A DNA stretch of 64,000 nt. Origin: Chromohalobacter beijerinckii. Lineage in GTDB: Bacteria; Pseudomonadota; Gammaproteobacteria; Pseudomonadales; Halomonadaceae. Under the pieces are notes generated by a model, which was not told the origin of the DNA, ran no database searches, and saw only the letters and a program-made list of their open reading frames with translations. Numbering within the stretch: position 1 is the stretch's first letter; every line of letters starts with the position of its first letter. The stretch covers positions 62,001 to 126,000 of the forward strand of contig NZ_JAKGAK010000002.1 of NCBI RefSeq assembly GCF_023061185.1. Reading direction: 5' to 3'. Of this stretch, positions 49,131-58,129 are shown piece after piece. A program made the position numbers and the translations under genes.

Positions 49131-49207
49131 TCGCCCGGATGTGCCGGGCATTCACTGGCGTCGGCCCGGTCTTGCCATCGCCGGCGATTGGACAAGAGGA
49201 GGTCGCC

Positions 49208-50488
49208 ATGACCTACTTCATTGATCGACGCGCCAATGCCAAGCACAAGAGTGCCGTGAACCGGCAGCGTTTCCTGCAGCGCTACCGCAGTCATATCAAG
49301 CGCTCGGTGGAGGAAGCGGTCAATCGGCGCTCGATCACCGACATGGAGCGAGGCGAGAAGGTTTCGATCCCTGCCAAGGATATTTCCGAGCCGGTGTTTC
49401 AGCACGGCCCCGGTGGCTCACGCACGATTGTCAGCCCTGGCAACAAGGAATTCGTCGAAGGGGATCGGCTGCGGCGTCCGGGCGGTGCTGGGGAGGGCGG
49501 TGCGGGGGAAGGCGGTGCGTCCAATCAAGGCGAGGGCATGGACGAATTCGCGTTTTCCTTGAGCCGCGAGGAATTTCTTGATTTCGTCTTCGACGGTCTG
49601 GCGCTTCCGCATCTGGAGCGTAAGCAACTGCGGGATCTCGACGAGGTGCGACCGGTACGGGCCGGGGTTACCCGCGATGGCGTGCCGTCGCGGATCAACA
49701 TCGTGCGGTCGATGCGCGAGGCGCAGGCCCGGCGTATCGGCATGCGGGCGCCTATCAAGCGTGCCTTGCGTGAAGCCGAGGAAGCGCTTCAAGAAGAGGA
49801 ACGCAAGGACCCGGTACTACGCAATCCGACGCGCATTCACGAGCTCAAAGCCGAAATCGAGCGTCTTGAAAAGCGCTTGGAGGCGGTGCCGTTCATCGAT
49901 ACCTACGATTTGCGCTACAACAACCTCGTCGACCAACCCCAGCCCACCAACAAGGCAGTGATGTTCTGTGTCATGGATGTCTCCGGCTCCATGACACAAG
50001 GCCACAAGGACATCGCCAAGCGTTTCTTTTTGCTGCTGTATCTCTTTCTGGAGCGCAACTACGAGAAGGTCGAGCTGGTGTTCATTCGTCACCACACCGC
50101 GGCCAAGGAAGTCGACGAGGAGGAATTCTTCTATTCCCGGGAAACCGGGGGGACCATCGTCTCCAGCGCGTTGACCCTCGTCGATGAGATCATCACCCAG
50201 CGTTATTCGCCCGCGCAGTGGAATCTCTACGTCGCTCAAGCCTCCGACGGCGACAACTGGGACGATGACTCGACGACCTGTCGAGACCTACTCATGTCGT
50301 CGTTGATGGCCAAACTGCAGTACTACACCTATGTGGAAATCACGCCGCATTCGCACCAGGCGCTGTGGGAGGAATACGACCGCGTGCAGGCGCACCACCC
50401 TGAGCGCTTCGCGATGCAGCAGATCGTCGAGCCAGGCGATATTTATCCGGTCTTTCGCAAGCTGTTCCGCAAGCGTATAGCGCAATGA
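49208..50488 (+). CDS. yeaH: YeaH/YhbH family protein (DUF444)
   Basis: The 426-residue protein (E. coli YeaH 427) begins [48 protein letters not shown] Gly-rich stretch ([19 protein letters not shown]) near residues 95-115 is a flexible linker. The second half has a von Willebrand A-like [30 protein letters not shown] (metal site DxSxS). The start at 49208 is favoured by GAGGAGG and family length. It functions with PrkA in a stress complex, by gene order. Confidence 0.93.
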   Translation: MTYFIDRRANAKHKSAVNRQRFLQRYRSHIKRSVEEAVNRRSITDMERGEKVSIPAKDISEPVFQHGPGGSRTIVSPGNKEFVEGDRLRRPGGAGEGGAGEGGASNQGEGMDEFAFSLSREEFLDFVFDGLALPHLERKQLRDLDEVRPVRAGVTRDGVPSRINIVRSMREAQARRIGMRAPIKRALREAEEALQEEERKDPVLRNPTRIHELKAEIERLEKRLEAVPFIDTYDLRYNNLVDQPQPTNKAVMFCVMDVSGSMTQGHKDIAKRFFLLLYLFLERNYEKVELVFIRHHTAAKEVDEEEFFYSRETGGTIVSSALTLVDEIITQRYSPAQWNLYVAQASDGDNWDDDSTTCRDLLMSSLMAKLQYYTYVEITPHSHQALWEEYDRVQAHHPERFAMQQIVEPGDIYPVFRKLFRKRIAQ

Positions 50489-50510
50489 GGCACCGCGCCG
50501 AGGAGGTGAC

Positions 50511-52070
50511 ATGAGTACCGTATCGACCCCCATTGCCACCGGTTCGGATTGGAATTTCGAGATTCTGACGGCCTATGAACGCGAAATCGCCCGGTTCGCC
50601 AAGGAATATCGCCTGGATATTTACCCCAATCAGATCGAGATCATTACCTCCGAGCAGATGATGGATGCCTACGCCAGCGTGGGCATGCCGGTGGGTTACC
50701 ATCACTGGTCTTTCGGCAAGCAGTTCCTGTCCGTCGAACAGGCTTATCGGCGCGGTCAGATGGGGTTGGCCTACGAGCTGGTCATCAACTCCGACCCCTG
50801 TATCGCCTATCTCATGGAAGAGAACACCTTGATGATGCAGATCCTGGTCATGGCGCATGCGTGCTACGGCCACAACTCGTTCTTCAAGGGCAATTATCTG
50901 TTTCGCACCTGGACCGATGCCTCGGCGATCGTCGATTACCTGGTGTTCGCCCGCAAGTACATCGCCGAATGCGAACAGCGTCACGGCGTCACGGCGGTGG
51001 AACAGCTCCTGGATGCCTGTCATGCCCTGCAGAACTACGGGGTCGATCGTTACAAGCGCCCCTCGCCGATCTCCTCGGAGGAAGAGGCGCGCCGCCAGCA
51101 GGAACGTGAAGCCTATCTCCAGGCGCAGGTGAACGCCCTGTGGCGCACGATTCCGGGGAAAGCGCCAAGCGATGAGTCGCAGGCGTTCGTGGAAGATGGC
51201 GACGATCCGCTGGGACTCCATCAATACGGGCATTATCCTCCCGAGCCGCAGGAAAACCTGTTGTACTTTCTGGAAAAGAACGCGCCGCTTCTCGAATCGT
51301 GGCAGCGGGAAATAGTACGCATTGTGCGTAAGCTGGCGCAGTATTTTTATCCACAACGCCAGACCCAGGTGATGAACGAGGGGTGGGCGACGTTCTGGCA
51401 CTATACGTTGATGAACCGGCTCTACGATGAGGGGCTGATCGACGAGGGTACGATCCTCGAGTTTCTGCATTCGCATACCGCCGTCGTGCAGCAGCCGGGG
51501 TTCGATAGTCCGCATTTCAACGGTATCAACCCCTATGCTCTGGGGTTTGCGATGTTTTCAGACATCCGACGGATCTGCGAGGCACCCGACGAAGAAGACC
51601 GCGAGTGGTTCCCGGAGATCGCCGGCAGCGACTGGCTGGAGACGGTGCATTTCGCGATGCGCAACTTCAAGGACGAGTCGTTCATTCAGCAGTTCCTGTC
51701 CCCCAAGGTGATTCGCGATCTCAAGCTATTCAGCCTCGACGACGACGATCGCGATGAGATGCTCACCATCAGCGCCATTCACGATGAGCGTGGCTATCAG
51801 CGCGTGCGCGAGGCGCTTTCCACGCAATATGCCTTGTCGCTGCGTGAGCCCAATATTCAGGTCTGGGAGGCCGATATTCGTGGCGATCGTTCGCTGACCT
51901 TGCGTCACGTCCAGGATGCACGCCGGCCATTGGGCAAGACTCTGTATCCGGTCTTGCGCCACCTGCATCAACTGTGGGGGTTTGCGGTCAAGCTGGAATC
52001 GGTTGAGGACGACGAGGTCGTGCGCCGCTATCAGTGGCCGCTCCCCGGTGACGCGCGAGACAGTGGCTGA
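50511..52070 (+). CDS. spoVR: SpoVR/YcgB family protein
   Basis: The 519-residue protein has the SpoVR pattern DIYPNQIEIITSEQMMDAYASVGMPVGYHHWSFGKQF and later NEGWATFWHYTLMNRLYDEGLIDEG, in which His and Glu residues could bind metal. GAGGAGG precedes ATG 50511. Its biochemical role is unknown; it always accompanies PrkA and YeaH in stress operons of proteobacteria, and in Bacillus the relative affects spore cortex. Here the three-gene set is intact. Confidence 0.93.
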   Translation: MSTVSTPIATGSDWNFEILTAYEREIARFAKEYRLDIYPNQIEIITSEQMMDAYASVGMPVGYHHWSFGKQFLSVEQAYRRGQMGLAYELVINSDPCIAYLMEENTLMMQILVMAHACYGHNSFFKGNYLFRTWTDASAIVDYLVFARKYIAECEQRHGVTAVEQLLDACHALQNYGVDRYKRPSPISSEEEARRQQEREAYLQAQVNALWRTIPGKAPSDESQAFVEDGDDPLGLHQYGHYPPEPQENLLYFLEKNAPLLESWQREIVRIVRKLAQYFYPQRQTQVMNEGWATFWHYTLMNRLYDEGLIDEGTILEFLHSHTAVVQQPGFDSPHFNGINPYALGFAMFSDIRRICEAPDEEDREWFPEIAGSDWLETVHFAMRNFKDESFIQQFLSPKVIRDLKLFSLDDDDRDEMLTISAIHDERGYQRVREALSTQYALSLREPNIQVWEADIRGDRSLTLRHVQDARRPLGKTLYPVLRHLHQLWGFAVKLESVEDDEVVRRYQWPLPGDARDSG

Positions 52071-52212
52071 AACGCGTCGCTAGCCGCGGCGCGCAGGGCT
52101 GATATACTGGCGCTCGCGCCGTCGGCGAAGTGTCGTGCCGGTGCGTCTTTGAGCGTGCCGGCCGTAGGCTGGCGCGACGCCCCGAGTGCAGTAGGCAGTG
52201 TAGGAGAGTGTC

Positions 52213-52488
52213 ATGCAAAGCGCGGTGATTTTGATCGACGTGGAAAAGGGCCAGATCAATGCGGTTGCCCAACGGTTGGCCGAGCTGGAGGGTATCAGCG
52301 AGGTGTTTTCCACTTGTGGCCGTTATGACCTGGTGGCCATCGCCCGCACGCGCGACTTCGAGTCGCTGGCGCAGCTCGTGACCGAGCGCCTGATGGAGGT
52401 CAAGGGCATTCGTGAAACGGAGACACTCAACGCCATGCAGGTGCATTCGCGTCACGATCTCGAAACCATGTTCTCGTTGGGTTGGTAG
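52213..52488 (+). CDS. Stand-alone RAM (Lrp/AsnC ligand-binding) domain protein
   Basis: The 91-residue protein is an Lrp/AsnC effector domain without the DNA-binding half: SAVILIDVEKGQINAVAQRLAELEGISEVFSTCGRYDLVAIARTRDFESLAQLVTERLMEVKGIRETETLNAMQVH. Such domains form rings and bind amino acids. A GGAG box precedes ATG 52213. It follows the spoVR operon after 142 bases and has a nuclease gene downstream on the same strand. Its partner protein is unknown. Confidence 0.85.
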   Translation: MQSAVILIDVEKGQINAVAQRLAELEGISEVFSTCGRYDLVAIARTRDFESLAQLVTERLMEVKGIRETETLNAMQVHSRHDLETMFSLGW

Positions 52489-52560
52489 CGGCGTCCTCGT
52501 CGTCTAGGGTAATCGCTCACTTCACGTTTCGTTTTCGCAGGACAAGGATACGTCGCCGGC

Positions 52561-53412
52561 ATGATCGCCGTTATTTCCTATCAGTTTCGGCGCTTAGTGC
52601 GTGGCGCGGGCATTTCCTTAATCTTCGCCGTGGTGGGATCCGGCCTTTGGTATTGGCAGGAGCGCGATGTTCGCGACCGGCTTAGCTGGATGGGCGTGCC
52701 CGAGTGGCAAACCACCAGTTGGCAGGGGTTCAATCGGGTGCTGCGCAGTGACGCCTTCCTGGTAGGGTGGTCGGATATTCGGGTCAGCCCTTTATGGGTC
52801 AGTTATGCGCTCCATGAAACGCCTGATGCGCCGATCGGTGATCGTCCGCACGGTTTTGCGCGGGACTGGCGCTCGTTGTGGCCGGTCATCTCTGACCAGT
52901 ACACGCACAGCGGCTACGACCGTGGCCACCTGGCCCCTAACTATGCCATTGCACGCGTACATGGGCGTGCGGCCCAGCTCGACACCTTCCAGATGACCAA
53001 TATTACGCCGCAGCGCCCCGATTTGAATCGGCGCGTTTGGCAACGTCTCGAAGAGGTCGTGATGGATGATTTTCTGCCACGCTTCGAGCAACTTCGCGTG
53101 GTTACCGGTCCGGTCTTCGATGGACGCTTCATGCATCGGGTGGGGTTCACCCAGGTGCCATCGGCGTTTTACAAAATCATCGTGGTGCCTGGAGAGCACC
53201 CGCGGGCATTGGCGTTTTTGATTCCGCAGACGGTGAGTGGCGACGAGCCGCTCGACCGCTTTCTGGTCAGTATCGACGAGCTCGAAGCAAGAACGCGGCT
53301 CGATTTCTTCCCGCGTTTGCCGGAAGGCGTCGAAACGCCCTTGGAAGCGAATATCGAGACAAAGGGGTGGGCATTGCAACGCGTCGCACGGCGGCCCGGG
53401 CGTTACCAATAG
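52561..53412 (+). CDS. Membrane-anchored DNA/RNA non-specific endonuclease (NUC1 family)
   Basis: The 283-residue protein carries the catalytic motif YDRGHLAPNYAI (His123, in DRGH) and later Asn-rich QMTNITPQ, the metal-binding Asn of the family. An N-terminal hydrophobic helix (residues about 15-31) suggests it is anchored in the inner membrane with the enzyme in the periplasm. Periplasmic or exported relatives degrade nucleic acid for nutrition. No inhibitor gene (NuiA-like) was seen next to it. ATG 52561 gives a complete anchor. Confidence 0.85.
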   Translation: MIAVISYQFRRLVRGAGISLIFAVVGSGLWYWQERDVRDRLSWMGVPEWQTTSWQGFNRVLRSDAFLVGWSDIRVSPLWVSYALHETPDAPIGDRPHGFARDWRSLWPVISDQYTHSGYDRGHLAPNYAIARVHGRAAQLDTFQMTNITPQRPDLNRRVWQRLEEVVMDDFLPRFEQLRVVTGPVFDGRFMHRVGFTQVPSAFYKIIVVPGEHPRALAFLIPQTVSGDEPLDRFLVSIDELEARTRLDFFPRLPEGVETPLEANIETKGWALQRVARRPGRYQ

Positions 53413-53500
53413 CAGTCGTTATCAATAAATAATAGAGGTATTACAGAGAGGGGCGTTCACAGAAAGGGGAGTACGACACTTCGTAAAGCAGCATGCACGG

Positions 53501-53587
53501 TGGTGCCCAGGAGAGGACTTGAACCTCCACGTCCATACGGACACTAGCACCTGAAGCTAGCGCGTCTACCAATTCCGCCACCTGGGC
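53501..53587 (-). tRNA. tRNA-Leu (anticodon CAG), copy 3 in transcription order
   Basis: An 87-base class II tRNA with encoded CCA. Acceptor GCCCAGG pairs with CCTGGGC; anticodon loop TTCAGGT gives CAG; the long variable arm is present. Confidence 0.97.
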
Positions 53588-53615
53588 GTGACATGCACTT
53601 TACTGATGTTTCTGA

Positions 53616-53702
53616 TGGTGCCCGGAAGAGGACTTGAACCTCCACGTCCATACGGACACTAGCACCTGAAGCTAGCGCGTCTACCAATTCCGCCATCCGG
53701 GC
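53616..53702 (-). tRNA. tRNA-Leu (anticodon CAG), variant copy 2
   Basis: Same as its neighbours except for the acceptor stem, GCCCGGA pairing with TCCGGGC. Two base pairs are changed in a fully compensatory way. CCA encoded. Confidence 0.97.
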
Positions 53703-53733
53703 GTTGCCTCGCATCGGTCTGGCGGGAGATCGA

Positions 53734-53820
53734 TGGTGCCCAGGAGAGGACTTGAACCTCCACGTCCATACGGACACTAGCACCTGAAGCTAGCGCGTCT
53801 ACCAATTCCGCCACCTGGGC
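53734..53820 (-). tRNA. tRNA-Leu (anticodon CAG), copy 1 in transcription order
   Basis: Identical to the copy at 53501-53587 (acceptor GCCCAGG). It is the first transcribed of the three, directly after the promoter on the minus strand. Confidence 0.97.
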
Positions 53821-53832
53821 AAGGCGCGGTGT

Positions 53833-53860
53833 ATATTACCCATTTTGAGCGTGAATGCAA
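53833..53860 (-). promoter_or_regulatory. Promoter of the tRNA-Leu cluster
   Basis: On the minus strand TTGCAT (53855-53860) and TAATAT (53833-53838) have 16-base spacing, 12 bases before the first tRNA-Leu. Assigned by eye. Confidence 0.6.
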
Positions 53861-53914
53861 GCCACGAAACCATGCTCCATGCCTTGTTTCGTGAAAGGCA
53901 GGTAGCCGCCATGG

Positions 53915-53943
53915 TTGGGTCGACTGGCTGTGCCCGCTATACT
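53915..53943 (+). promoter_or_regulatory. Candidate promoter of rnr
   Basis: TTGGGT (53915-53920) and TATACT (53938-53943) are 17 bases apart, about 80 bases before the rnr start. The -35 is a weak match. Confidence 0.4.
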
Positions 53944-54023
53944 GGCGGCATGATTGAATTTCATAACAACGCCATCGGCGCACGACGTTTACTTGCCACC
54001 TCGCCTGTAAGGAAGTCATTACC

Positions 54024-56435
54024 ATGAATCATTGGAAGCTCAGTGACGATCCGCATGCGGAACGTGAAGCGAGTAAATACGATAATCCGGTCCCTAGCCG
54101 CGAATACTTGTTCGCTCGCCTGGAAGAATACGGTAAGCCCATCACACCCGAAGATCTCAGTCGCATGCTGGCGGTGGACGACGAAGAACGTCTGGAAGGC
54201 GTGCGTCGGCGGCTTGCCGCGATGGAGCGTGAAGGTCAGATACTCCGCAATCGGCGCGGAGCCTTCGCGCTGATCGATAAGCTCGATCTTATCAAGGGGC
54301 GGGTACAAGGCCACCGTGACGGCATGGGCTTCTTGATCCGAGAAGACGGCAAGAAGCCCGATCTGGTGATGCCGCCACGTCAAATGCGACGTGTCTTCGA
54401 CGGCGACCAGGTGCTGGTGCGTGTCAGTGGCCGCGACCGGCGCGGGCGCGACGAAGCGACCATCGTCGAGGTCATTGCCCGCAACACGCAGTCGCTGGTG
54501 GGTGTCTACCGCCAGAATACCGCCGAATTCGGCGTGCTGATTCCCGAGAAATCGCGCATCACCCAGGAAGTCATCATCCCGCATAGTGTCAGCGGCGGTG
54601 CGCGTGACGGACAGATTGTCTCGGCCCGTATTACCCAACAACCGGCGACGCGCGTACAACCGGTGGGCGAGGTCACGGAGGTGCTCGGCGAGCGCATGGA
54701 TCCCGGGATGGAAATCGACATTGCCATCCGCAGTTACGAGATTCCTGCCGAATTTCCGCCCGACGTGCATGCCGAGATAGCGGATATGTCGACGTCCGTG
54801 GACGAGGCCGACAAGCAGCACCGCATCGACTTGCGCGACGTGCCGTTGGTAACCATCGACGACGAGTCCGCCAAGGACTTCGACGATGCCGTCTGTGCTT
54901 GGAAGACCAAGTCCGGGAGCTGGAAGCTGCTGGTGGCGATCGCCGACGTGTCACACTATGTTCGCCCGGGCAGTGCGCTGGATCAGGAAGCGATCACGCG
55001 CGGTACCTCGGTCTACTTCCCCGGCCAGGTCGTGCCGATGCTGCCGGAGTTGCTCTCGAATGGGTTGTGCTCGCTCAATCCCGAGGTCGACCGTCTGGCG
55101 CTGGTCTGCGAGATGAACATTTCGCCGAATGGGGCGATCAGCCGTTATCGTTTCTACGAAGCGGTCTTTCAGTCCCACGCGCGCCTGACTTACAACAAGG
55201 TCGCCGGGATCCTAGATGATGAAGGCCCTGAAGGCGATGCACTGCGTGAGCAGTATCGCGATCTCGTGCCGTCGCTCAAGAACCTCAAGAGCCTCTACAC
55301 GGTCTTGAGGGAAGCCCGTGAAGCACGTGGCGCCATCGACTTCGAGACGACCGAGACGGAGATCGTCTTCAACGATGCGCGCAAGATCGAGAAGATCGTG
55401 CCGCGTTCGCGCAACGACGCACACAAGATCATCGAAGAATGCATGCTGGCCGCTAACGTGGCGACGGCGCGTTTTCTCGACAAGCATGATCTGCCGGCGC
55501 TGTACCGCATCCACGAGAAGCCCTCGCCGGAACGCCTGGATAAGTTACGTCTGTTCCTTAACGAGCTGGGGTTGTCTCTGGGTGGCGGCGACGATCCCTC
55601 GCCGCAGGACTATCGAGACCTCGCCGAGACGATCAAGGGCCGCCCTGACGCTGACGTCATCCAGACGGTGATGCTGCGTTCGATGAGTCGCGCGGTCTAC
55701 TCGCCGCAGAACGATGGTCACTTCGGTCTGGCGTATCCCGCTTATGCGCACTTCACTTCGCCGATTCGGCGCTACCCGGACCTGCTCGTGCATCGCGCCA
55801 TTCGCTCGGTGATTCGTGGCCCGCGGCAGACCAACACGGTACTGCGTGCCGAGGGCGCGCCGGTGGAGCCGCCTAGCAAATGGGCACCGTATAGCTTCGA
55901 GCAAATGCTCGAACTCGGTGAGCATTGCTCGATGACCGAGCGTCGTGCCGACGATGCCACGCGTGACGTGGAGGACTGGCTGAAGTGCGAGTTCATGTCG
56001 GACAAGCTCGGTGAGATCTTCGAGGGCACCATCGCCTCGGTGACGCAGTTTGGCGTTTTCGTGCGTCTGGACGACGTCTATGTCGAGGGCTTGGTCCACG
56101 TGACCTCGCTGCCGTCCGATTATTATCACTACGAGGCCGAGAAGCACCGTCTCAAGGGTGAACGTAGCGGCATGTCCTATCGACTGGGCGATGGCGTCAC
56201 CGTGCAGGTAGCACGTGTCGACCTGGACGATCGCAAGATCGACTTCGAGCTGGCCGACGAGAAACCACGTCCGCAGAATCCTGCTCGGCGCAAGAAATCC
56301 TCTACCGGCGGCGCATCGGGACGTGGCAAGCAAGGCGCAGGACAAGCCGGTAACGCGACGAAGAAGGAGCGTGATGGTAAGCCGCGTCGGCGTTCGCGAG
56401 GCGGCAAGGGCAATGGTAAGAGTGACAAGCATTGA
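54024..56435 (+). CDS. rnr: Ribonuclease R
   Basis: The 803-residue 3'-5' exoribonuclease degrades structured RNA. It begins with a winged-helix part (PSREYLFARLEEYGKPITPEDLSRML), then cold-shock domains, the RNB catalytic domain with LVTIDDESAKDFDDAV (metal-binding Asp cluster) and HFTSPIRRYPDLLVHRAI, and an S1 domain (FEGTIASVTQFGVFVRLDDVYVEGLVHVTSL). The C-terminal tail is basic (KKSSTGG to KGNGKSDKH). It heads a unit with rlmB, 31 bases downstream, the usual rnr-rlmB order. Confidence 0.96.
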   Translation: MNHWKLSDDPHAEREASKYDNPVPSREYLFARLEEYGKPITPEDLSRMLAVDDEERLEGVRRRLAAMEREGQILRNRRGAFALIDKLDLIKGRVQGHRDGMGFLIREDGKKPDLVMPPRQMRRVFDGDQVLVRVSGRDRRGRDEATIVEVIARNTQSLVGVYRQNTAEFGVLIPEKSRITQEVIIPHSVSGGARDGQIVSARITQQPATRVQPVGEVTEVLGERMDPGMEIDIAIRSYEIPAEFPPDVHAEIADMSTSVDEADKQHRIDLRDVPLVTIDDESAKDFDDAVCAWKTKSGSWKLLVAIADVSHYVRPGSALDQEAITRGTSVYFPGQVVPMLPELLSNGLCSLNPEVDRLALVCEMNISPNGAISRYRFYEAVFQSHARLTYNKVAGILDDEGPEGDALREQYRDLVPSLKNLKSLYTVLREAREARGAIDFETTETEIVFNDARKIEKIVPRSRNDAHKIIEECMLAANVATARFLDKHDLPALYRIHEKPSPERLDKLRLFLNELGLSLGGGDDPSPQDYRDLAETIKGRPDADVIQTVMLRSMSRAVYSPQNDGHFGLAYPAYAHFTSPIRRYPDLLVHRAIRSVIRGPRQTNTVLRAEGAPVEPPSKWAPYSFEQMLELGEHCSMTERRADDATRDVEDWLKCEFMSDKLGEIFEGTIASVTQFGVFVRLDDVYVEGLVHVTSLPSDYYHYEAEKHRLKGERSGMSYRLGDGVTVQVARVDLDDRKIDFELADEKPRPQNPARRKKSSTGGASGRGKQGAGQAGNATKKERDGKPRRRSRGGKGNGKSDKH

Positions 56436-56466
56436 GTAAGCGCCATGCAACGGGCAGTGGAGCATC

Positions 56467-57252
56467 ATGAAAGCTAAACCTTCCCGGGCGCGCATCGCGA
56501 CGCCTGAGGGCCTGGACGCCGTGTATGGCGTGCACGCCGTGCGCGCATTGTTCGAACGTGGCCAGCCGCCACGCGAGCTCTGGTTACAGGAAGGGCGTGC
56601 CGAGGCACGTTTGGATAGTCTGCTGGAGAGTGCCCGTCAGGCTGGCACCAAGTGCGTCGGCGTCGCCCGAGAAACGCTGGATGGCGTGGCAAAAGGCGCC
56701 GTGCATCAAGGCGTGATTGCCTTTGCCCCGCCGCTGCAGGCCGAAAGCGAGGAAGCGCTGTGGTTTCGTCTCGGCGCTTGGCAGCAGCCGTCTCCGCCGT
56801 TGCTGTTGATTCTCGATGGGGTGACCGATCCGCATAACTTCGGTGCCTGCCTGCGCAGCGCCGATGCGGCAGGGGCGCACGGTGTCATCGTGCCCAAGGA
56901 CAAGGCCGCGCCCCTCAATGCCACGGTGCGCAAGGTTGCCTGCGGTGCTGCCGATGCTATGCCCGTTTATCAGGTCACCAACTTGTCGCGGGCGATGGCG
57001 CGCCTCAAGACGCATGGGGTATGGATCGTCGGTACGGCGGGTGAGGCGATGCAAAGCCTTTACGAGGTCGACTTGATGGGGCCTGTGGCCATTGTCATGG
57101 GCGCCGAAGGCAAAGGCATGCGCCGGTTGACGCGTGAGGGCTGCGATCTACTCGCCAAGCTGCCCATGACGGGTAGCGTGTCGAGCCTCAATGTCTCGGT
57201 TGCCACGGGTGTGTGTCTGTTCGAAGCCGTGCGTCAACGCCATGCTTCTTGA
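56467..57252 (+). CDS. rlmB: 23S rRNA (guanosine2251-2'-O)-methyltransferase RlmB
   Basis: The 261-residue SpoU-family enzyme has the trefoil-knot motifs LDGVTDPHNFGACLRSADAAGAHGVIVPKDKAAPL, VIVMGAEGKGMRRLTREGCD and PMTGSVSSLNVSVATGVCLFEA. The N-terminus has the substrate-binding domain (VYGVHAVRALFERG). It modifies G2251 in the ribosomal P-loop. ATG 56467 is 31 bases after the rnr stop; no strong Shine-Dalgarno is seen, so coupling with rnr is likely. Confidence 0.95.
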   Translation: MKAKPSRARIATPEGLDAVYGVHAVRALFERGQPPRELWLQEGRAEARLDSLLESARQAGTKCVGVARETLDGVAKGAVHQGVIAFAPPLQAESEEALWFRLGAWQQPSPPLLLILDGVTDPHNFGACLRSADAAGAHGVIVPKDKAAPLNATVRKVACGAADAMPVYQVTNLSRAMARLKTHGVWIVGTAGEAMQSLYEVDLMGPVAIVMGAEGKGMRRLTREGCDLLAKLPMTGSVSSLNVSVATGVCLFEAVRQRHAS

Positions 57253-57416
57253 TGCCCTTTCGGGCGAGACAAGTTGCAAGCACGCGGGGTGATCACTACA
57301 ATTGGTCGGCTTTCCGGGCATCGTTTCGCGTGTCCGGAAACATTGAGACTTTCTCTCCTTGCTTCTCGCGGTCCTGTAGTCCTTGTACTTGGTACTTGTG
57401 AATGACGGGCCTCGTG

Positions 57417-57443
57417 GAAGCTGTCAAACCGTAAGGAGCTATC
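57417..57443 (+). promoter_or_regulatory. Possible S6:S18 leader element before rpsF
   Basis: CCGTAAGGAG directly before the rpsF ATG matches the CCG-plus-ribosome-site arrangement described for the mRNA leader bound by the S6:S18 complex. A short AGCT/AGCT stem could frame it. No full structure was computed, so this is a weak call. Confidence 0.3.
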
Positions 57444-57860
57444 ATGCGTCATTACGAAATCGTGTTCATGGTCCACCCGGATCAGAGCGAGCAGGTGCCG
57501 GCCATGGTCGAGCGCTATACCGGGCTCGTTACCGAAAACGGCGGCACTGTGCACCGTCTGGAAGATTGGGGGCGTCGTCATCTGGCCTACCCGATCAACA
57601 AGATCCACAAGGCCCACTATGTACTGATGAACATCGAGTGCAGCGGCGAAACTCTCGACGAAATCGAGAATATCTTCCGCTTCAACGATGCCATCATTCG
57701 TAGCTTGGTGGTGCGTTGTAAAGAGGCGGTCACCGAAGCGTCTCCGATGATGAAGCCGGCCGAAGAAAAGCCGCGTCGTCGTGAAGAGAAAAGCGAGCGT
57801 CCGAACGCTGAGCGTTCCGAAACGAACGCTGATGCCGACGCCGAAGCTGAAGCCAACTGA
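57444..57860 (+). CDS. rpsF: 30S ribosomal protein S6
   Basis: The 138-residue protein starts [34 protein letters not shown] and has the S6 fold with [29 protein letters not shown]. Its C-terminal 35-40 residues are charged and low-complexity ([32 protein letters not shown]), Glu/Arg-rich then Ala/Asp/Glu-rich; E. coli S6 also has a tail, to which RimK adds glutamates. AAGGAG precedes the ATG. It is first of rpsF-rpsR-DUF2232-rplI. Confidence 0.97.
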   Translation: MRHYEIVFMVHPDQSEQVPAMVERYTGLVTENGGTVHRLEDWGRRHLAYPINKIHKAHYVLMNIECSGETLDEIENIFRFNDAIIRSLVVRCKEAVTEASPMMKPAEEKPRRREEKSERPNAERSETNADADAEAEAN

Positions 57861-57883
57861 TTCGTACCTCTGGAGGATAAACC

Positions 57884-58111
57884 ATGGCACGCTTTTTCCG
57901 TCGCCGTAAGTTTTGCCGCTTCACCGCCGAAGGCGTGAAGTACATCGATTATAAGGACCTTGATACTCTCAAGTCTTATATCACTGAAACCGGTAAGATC
58001 GTACCCAGCCGCATTACTGGCACCAAGGCTCGTTATCAGCGTCAGCTGTCCACGGCCATCAAGCGCGCTCGTTATCTGGCGCTGCTGCCCTATACCGACA
58101 GCCACCAGTAA
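57884..58111 (+). CDS. rpsR: 30S ribosomal protein S18
   Basis: The 75-residue protein is [70 protein letters not shown], identical in length and pattern to E. coli S18. It pairs with S6 in the 30S platform. TGGAGG lies before the ATG. Twenty-three bases separate it from rpsF. Confidence 0.98.
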   Translation: MARFFRRRKFCRFTAEGVKYIDYKDLDTLKSYITETGKIVPSRITGTKARYQRQLSTAIKRARYLALLPYTDSHQ

Positions 58112-58129
58112 AACAAGGCGACTGGCGCG

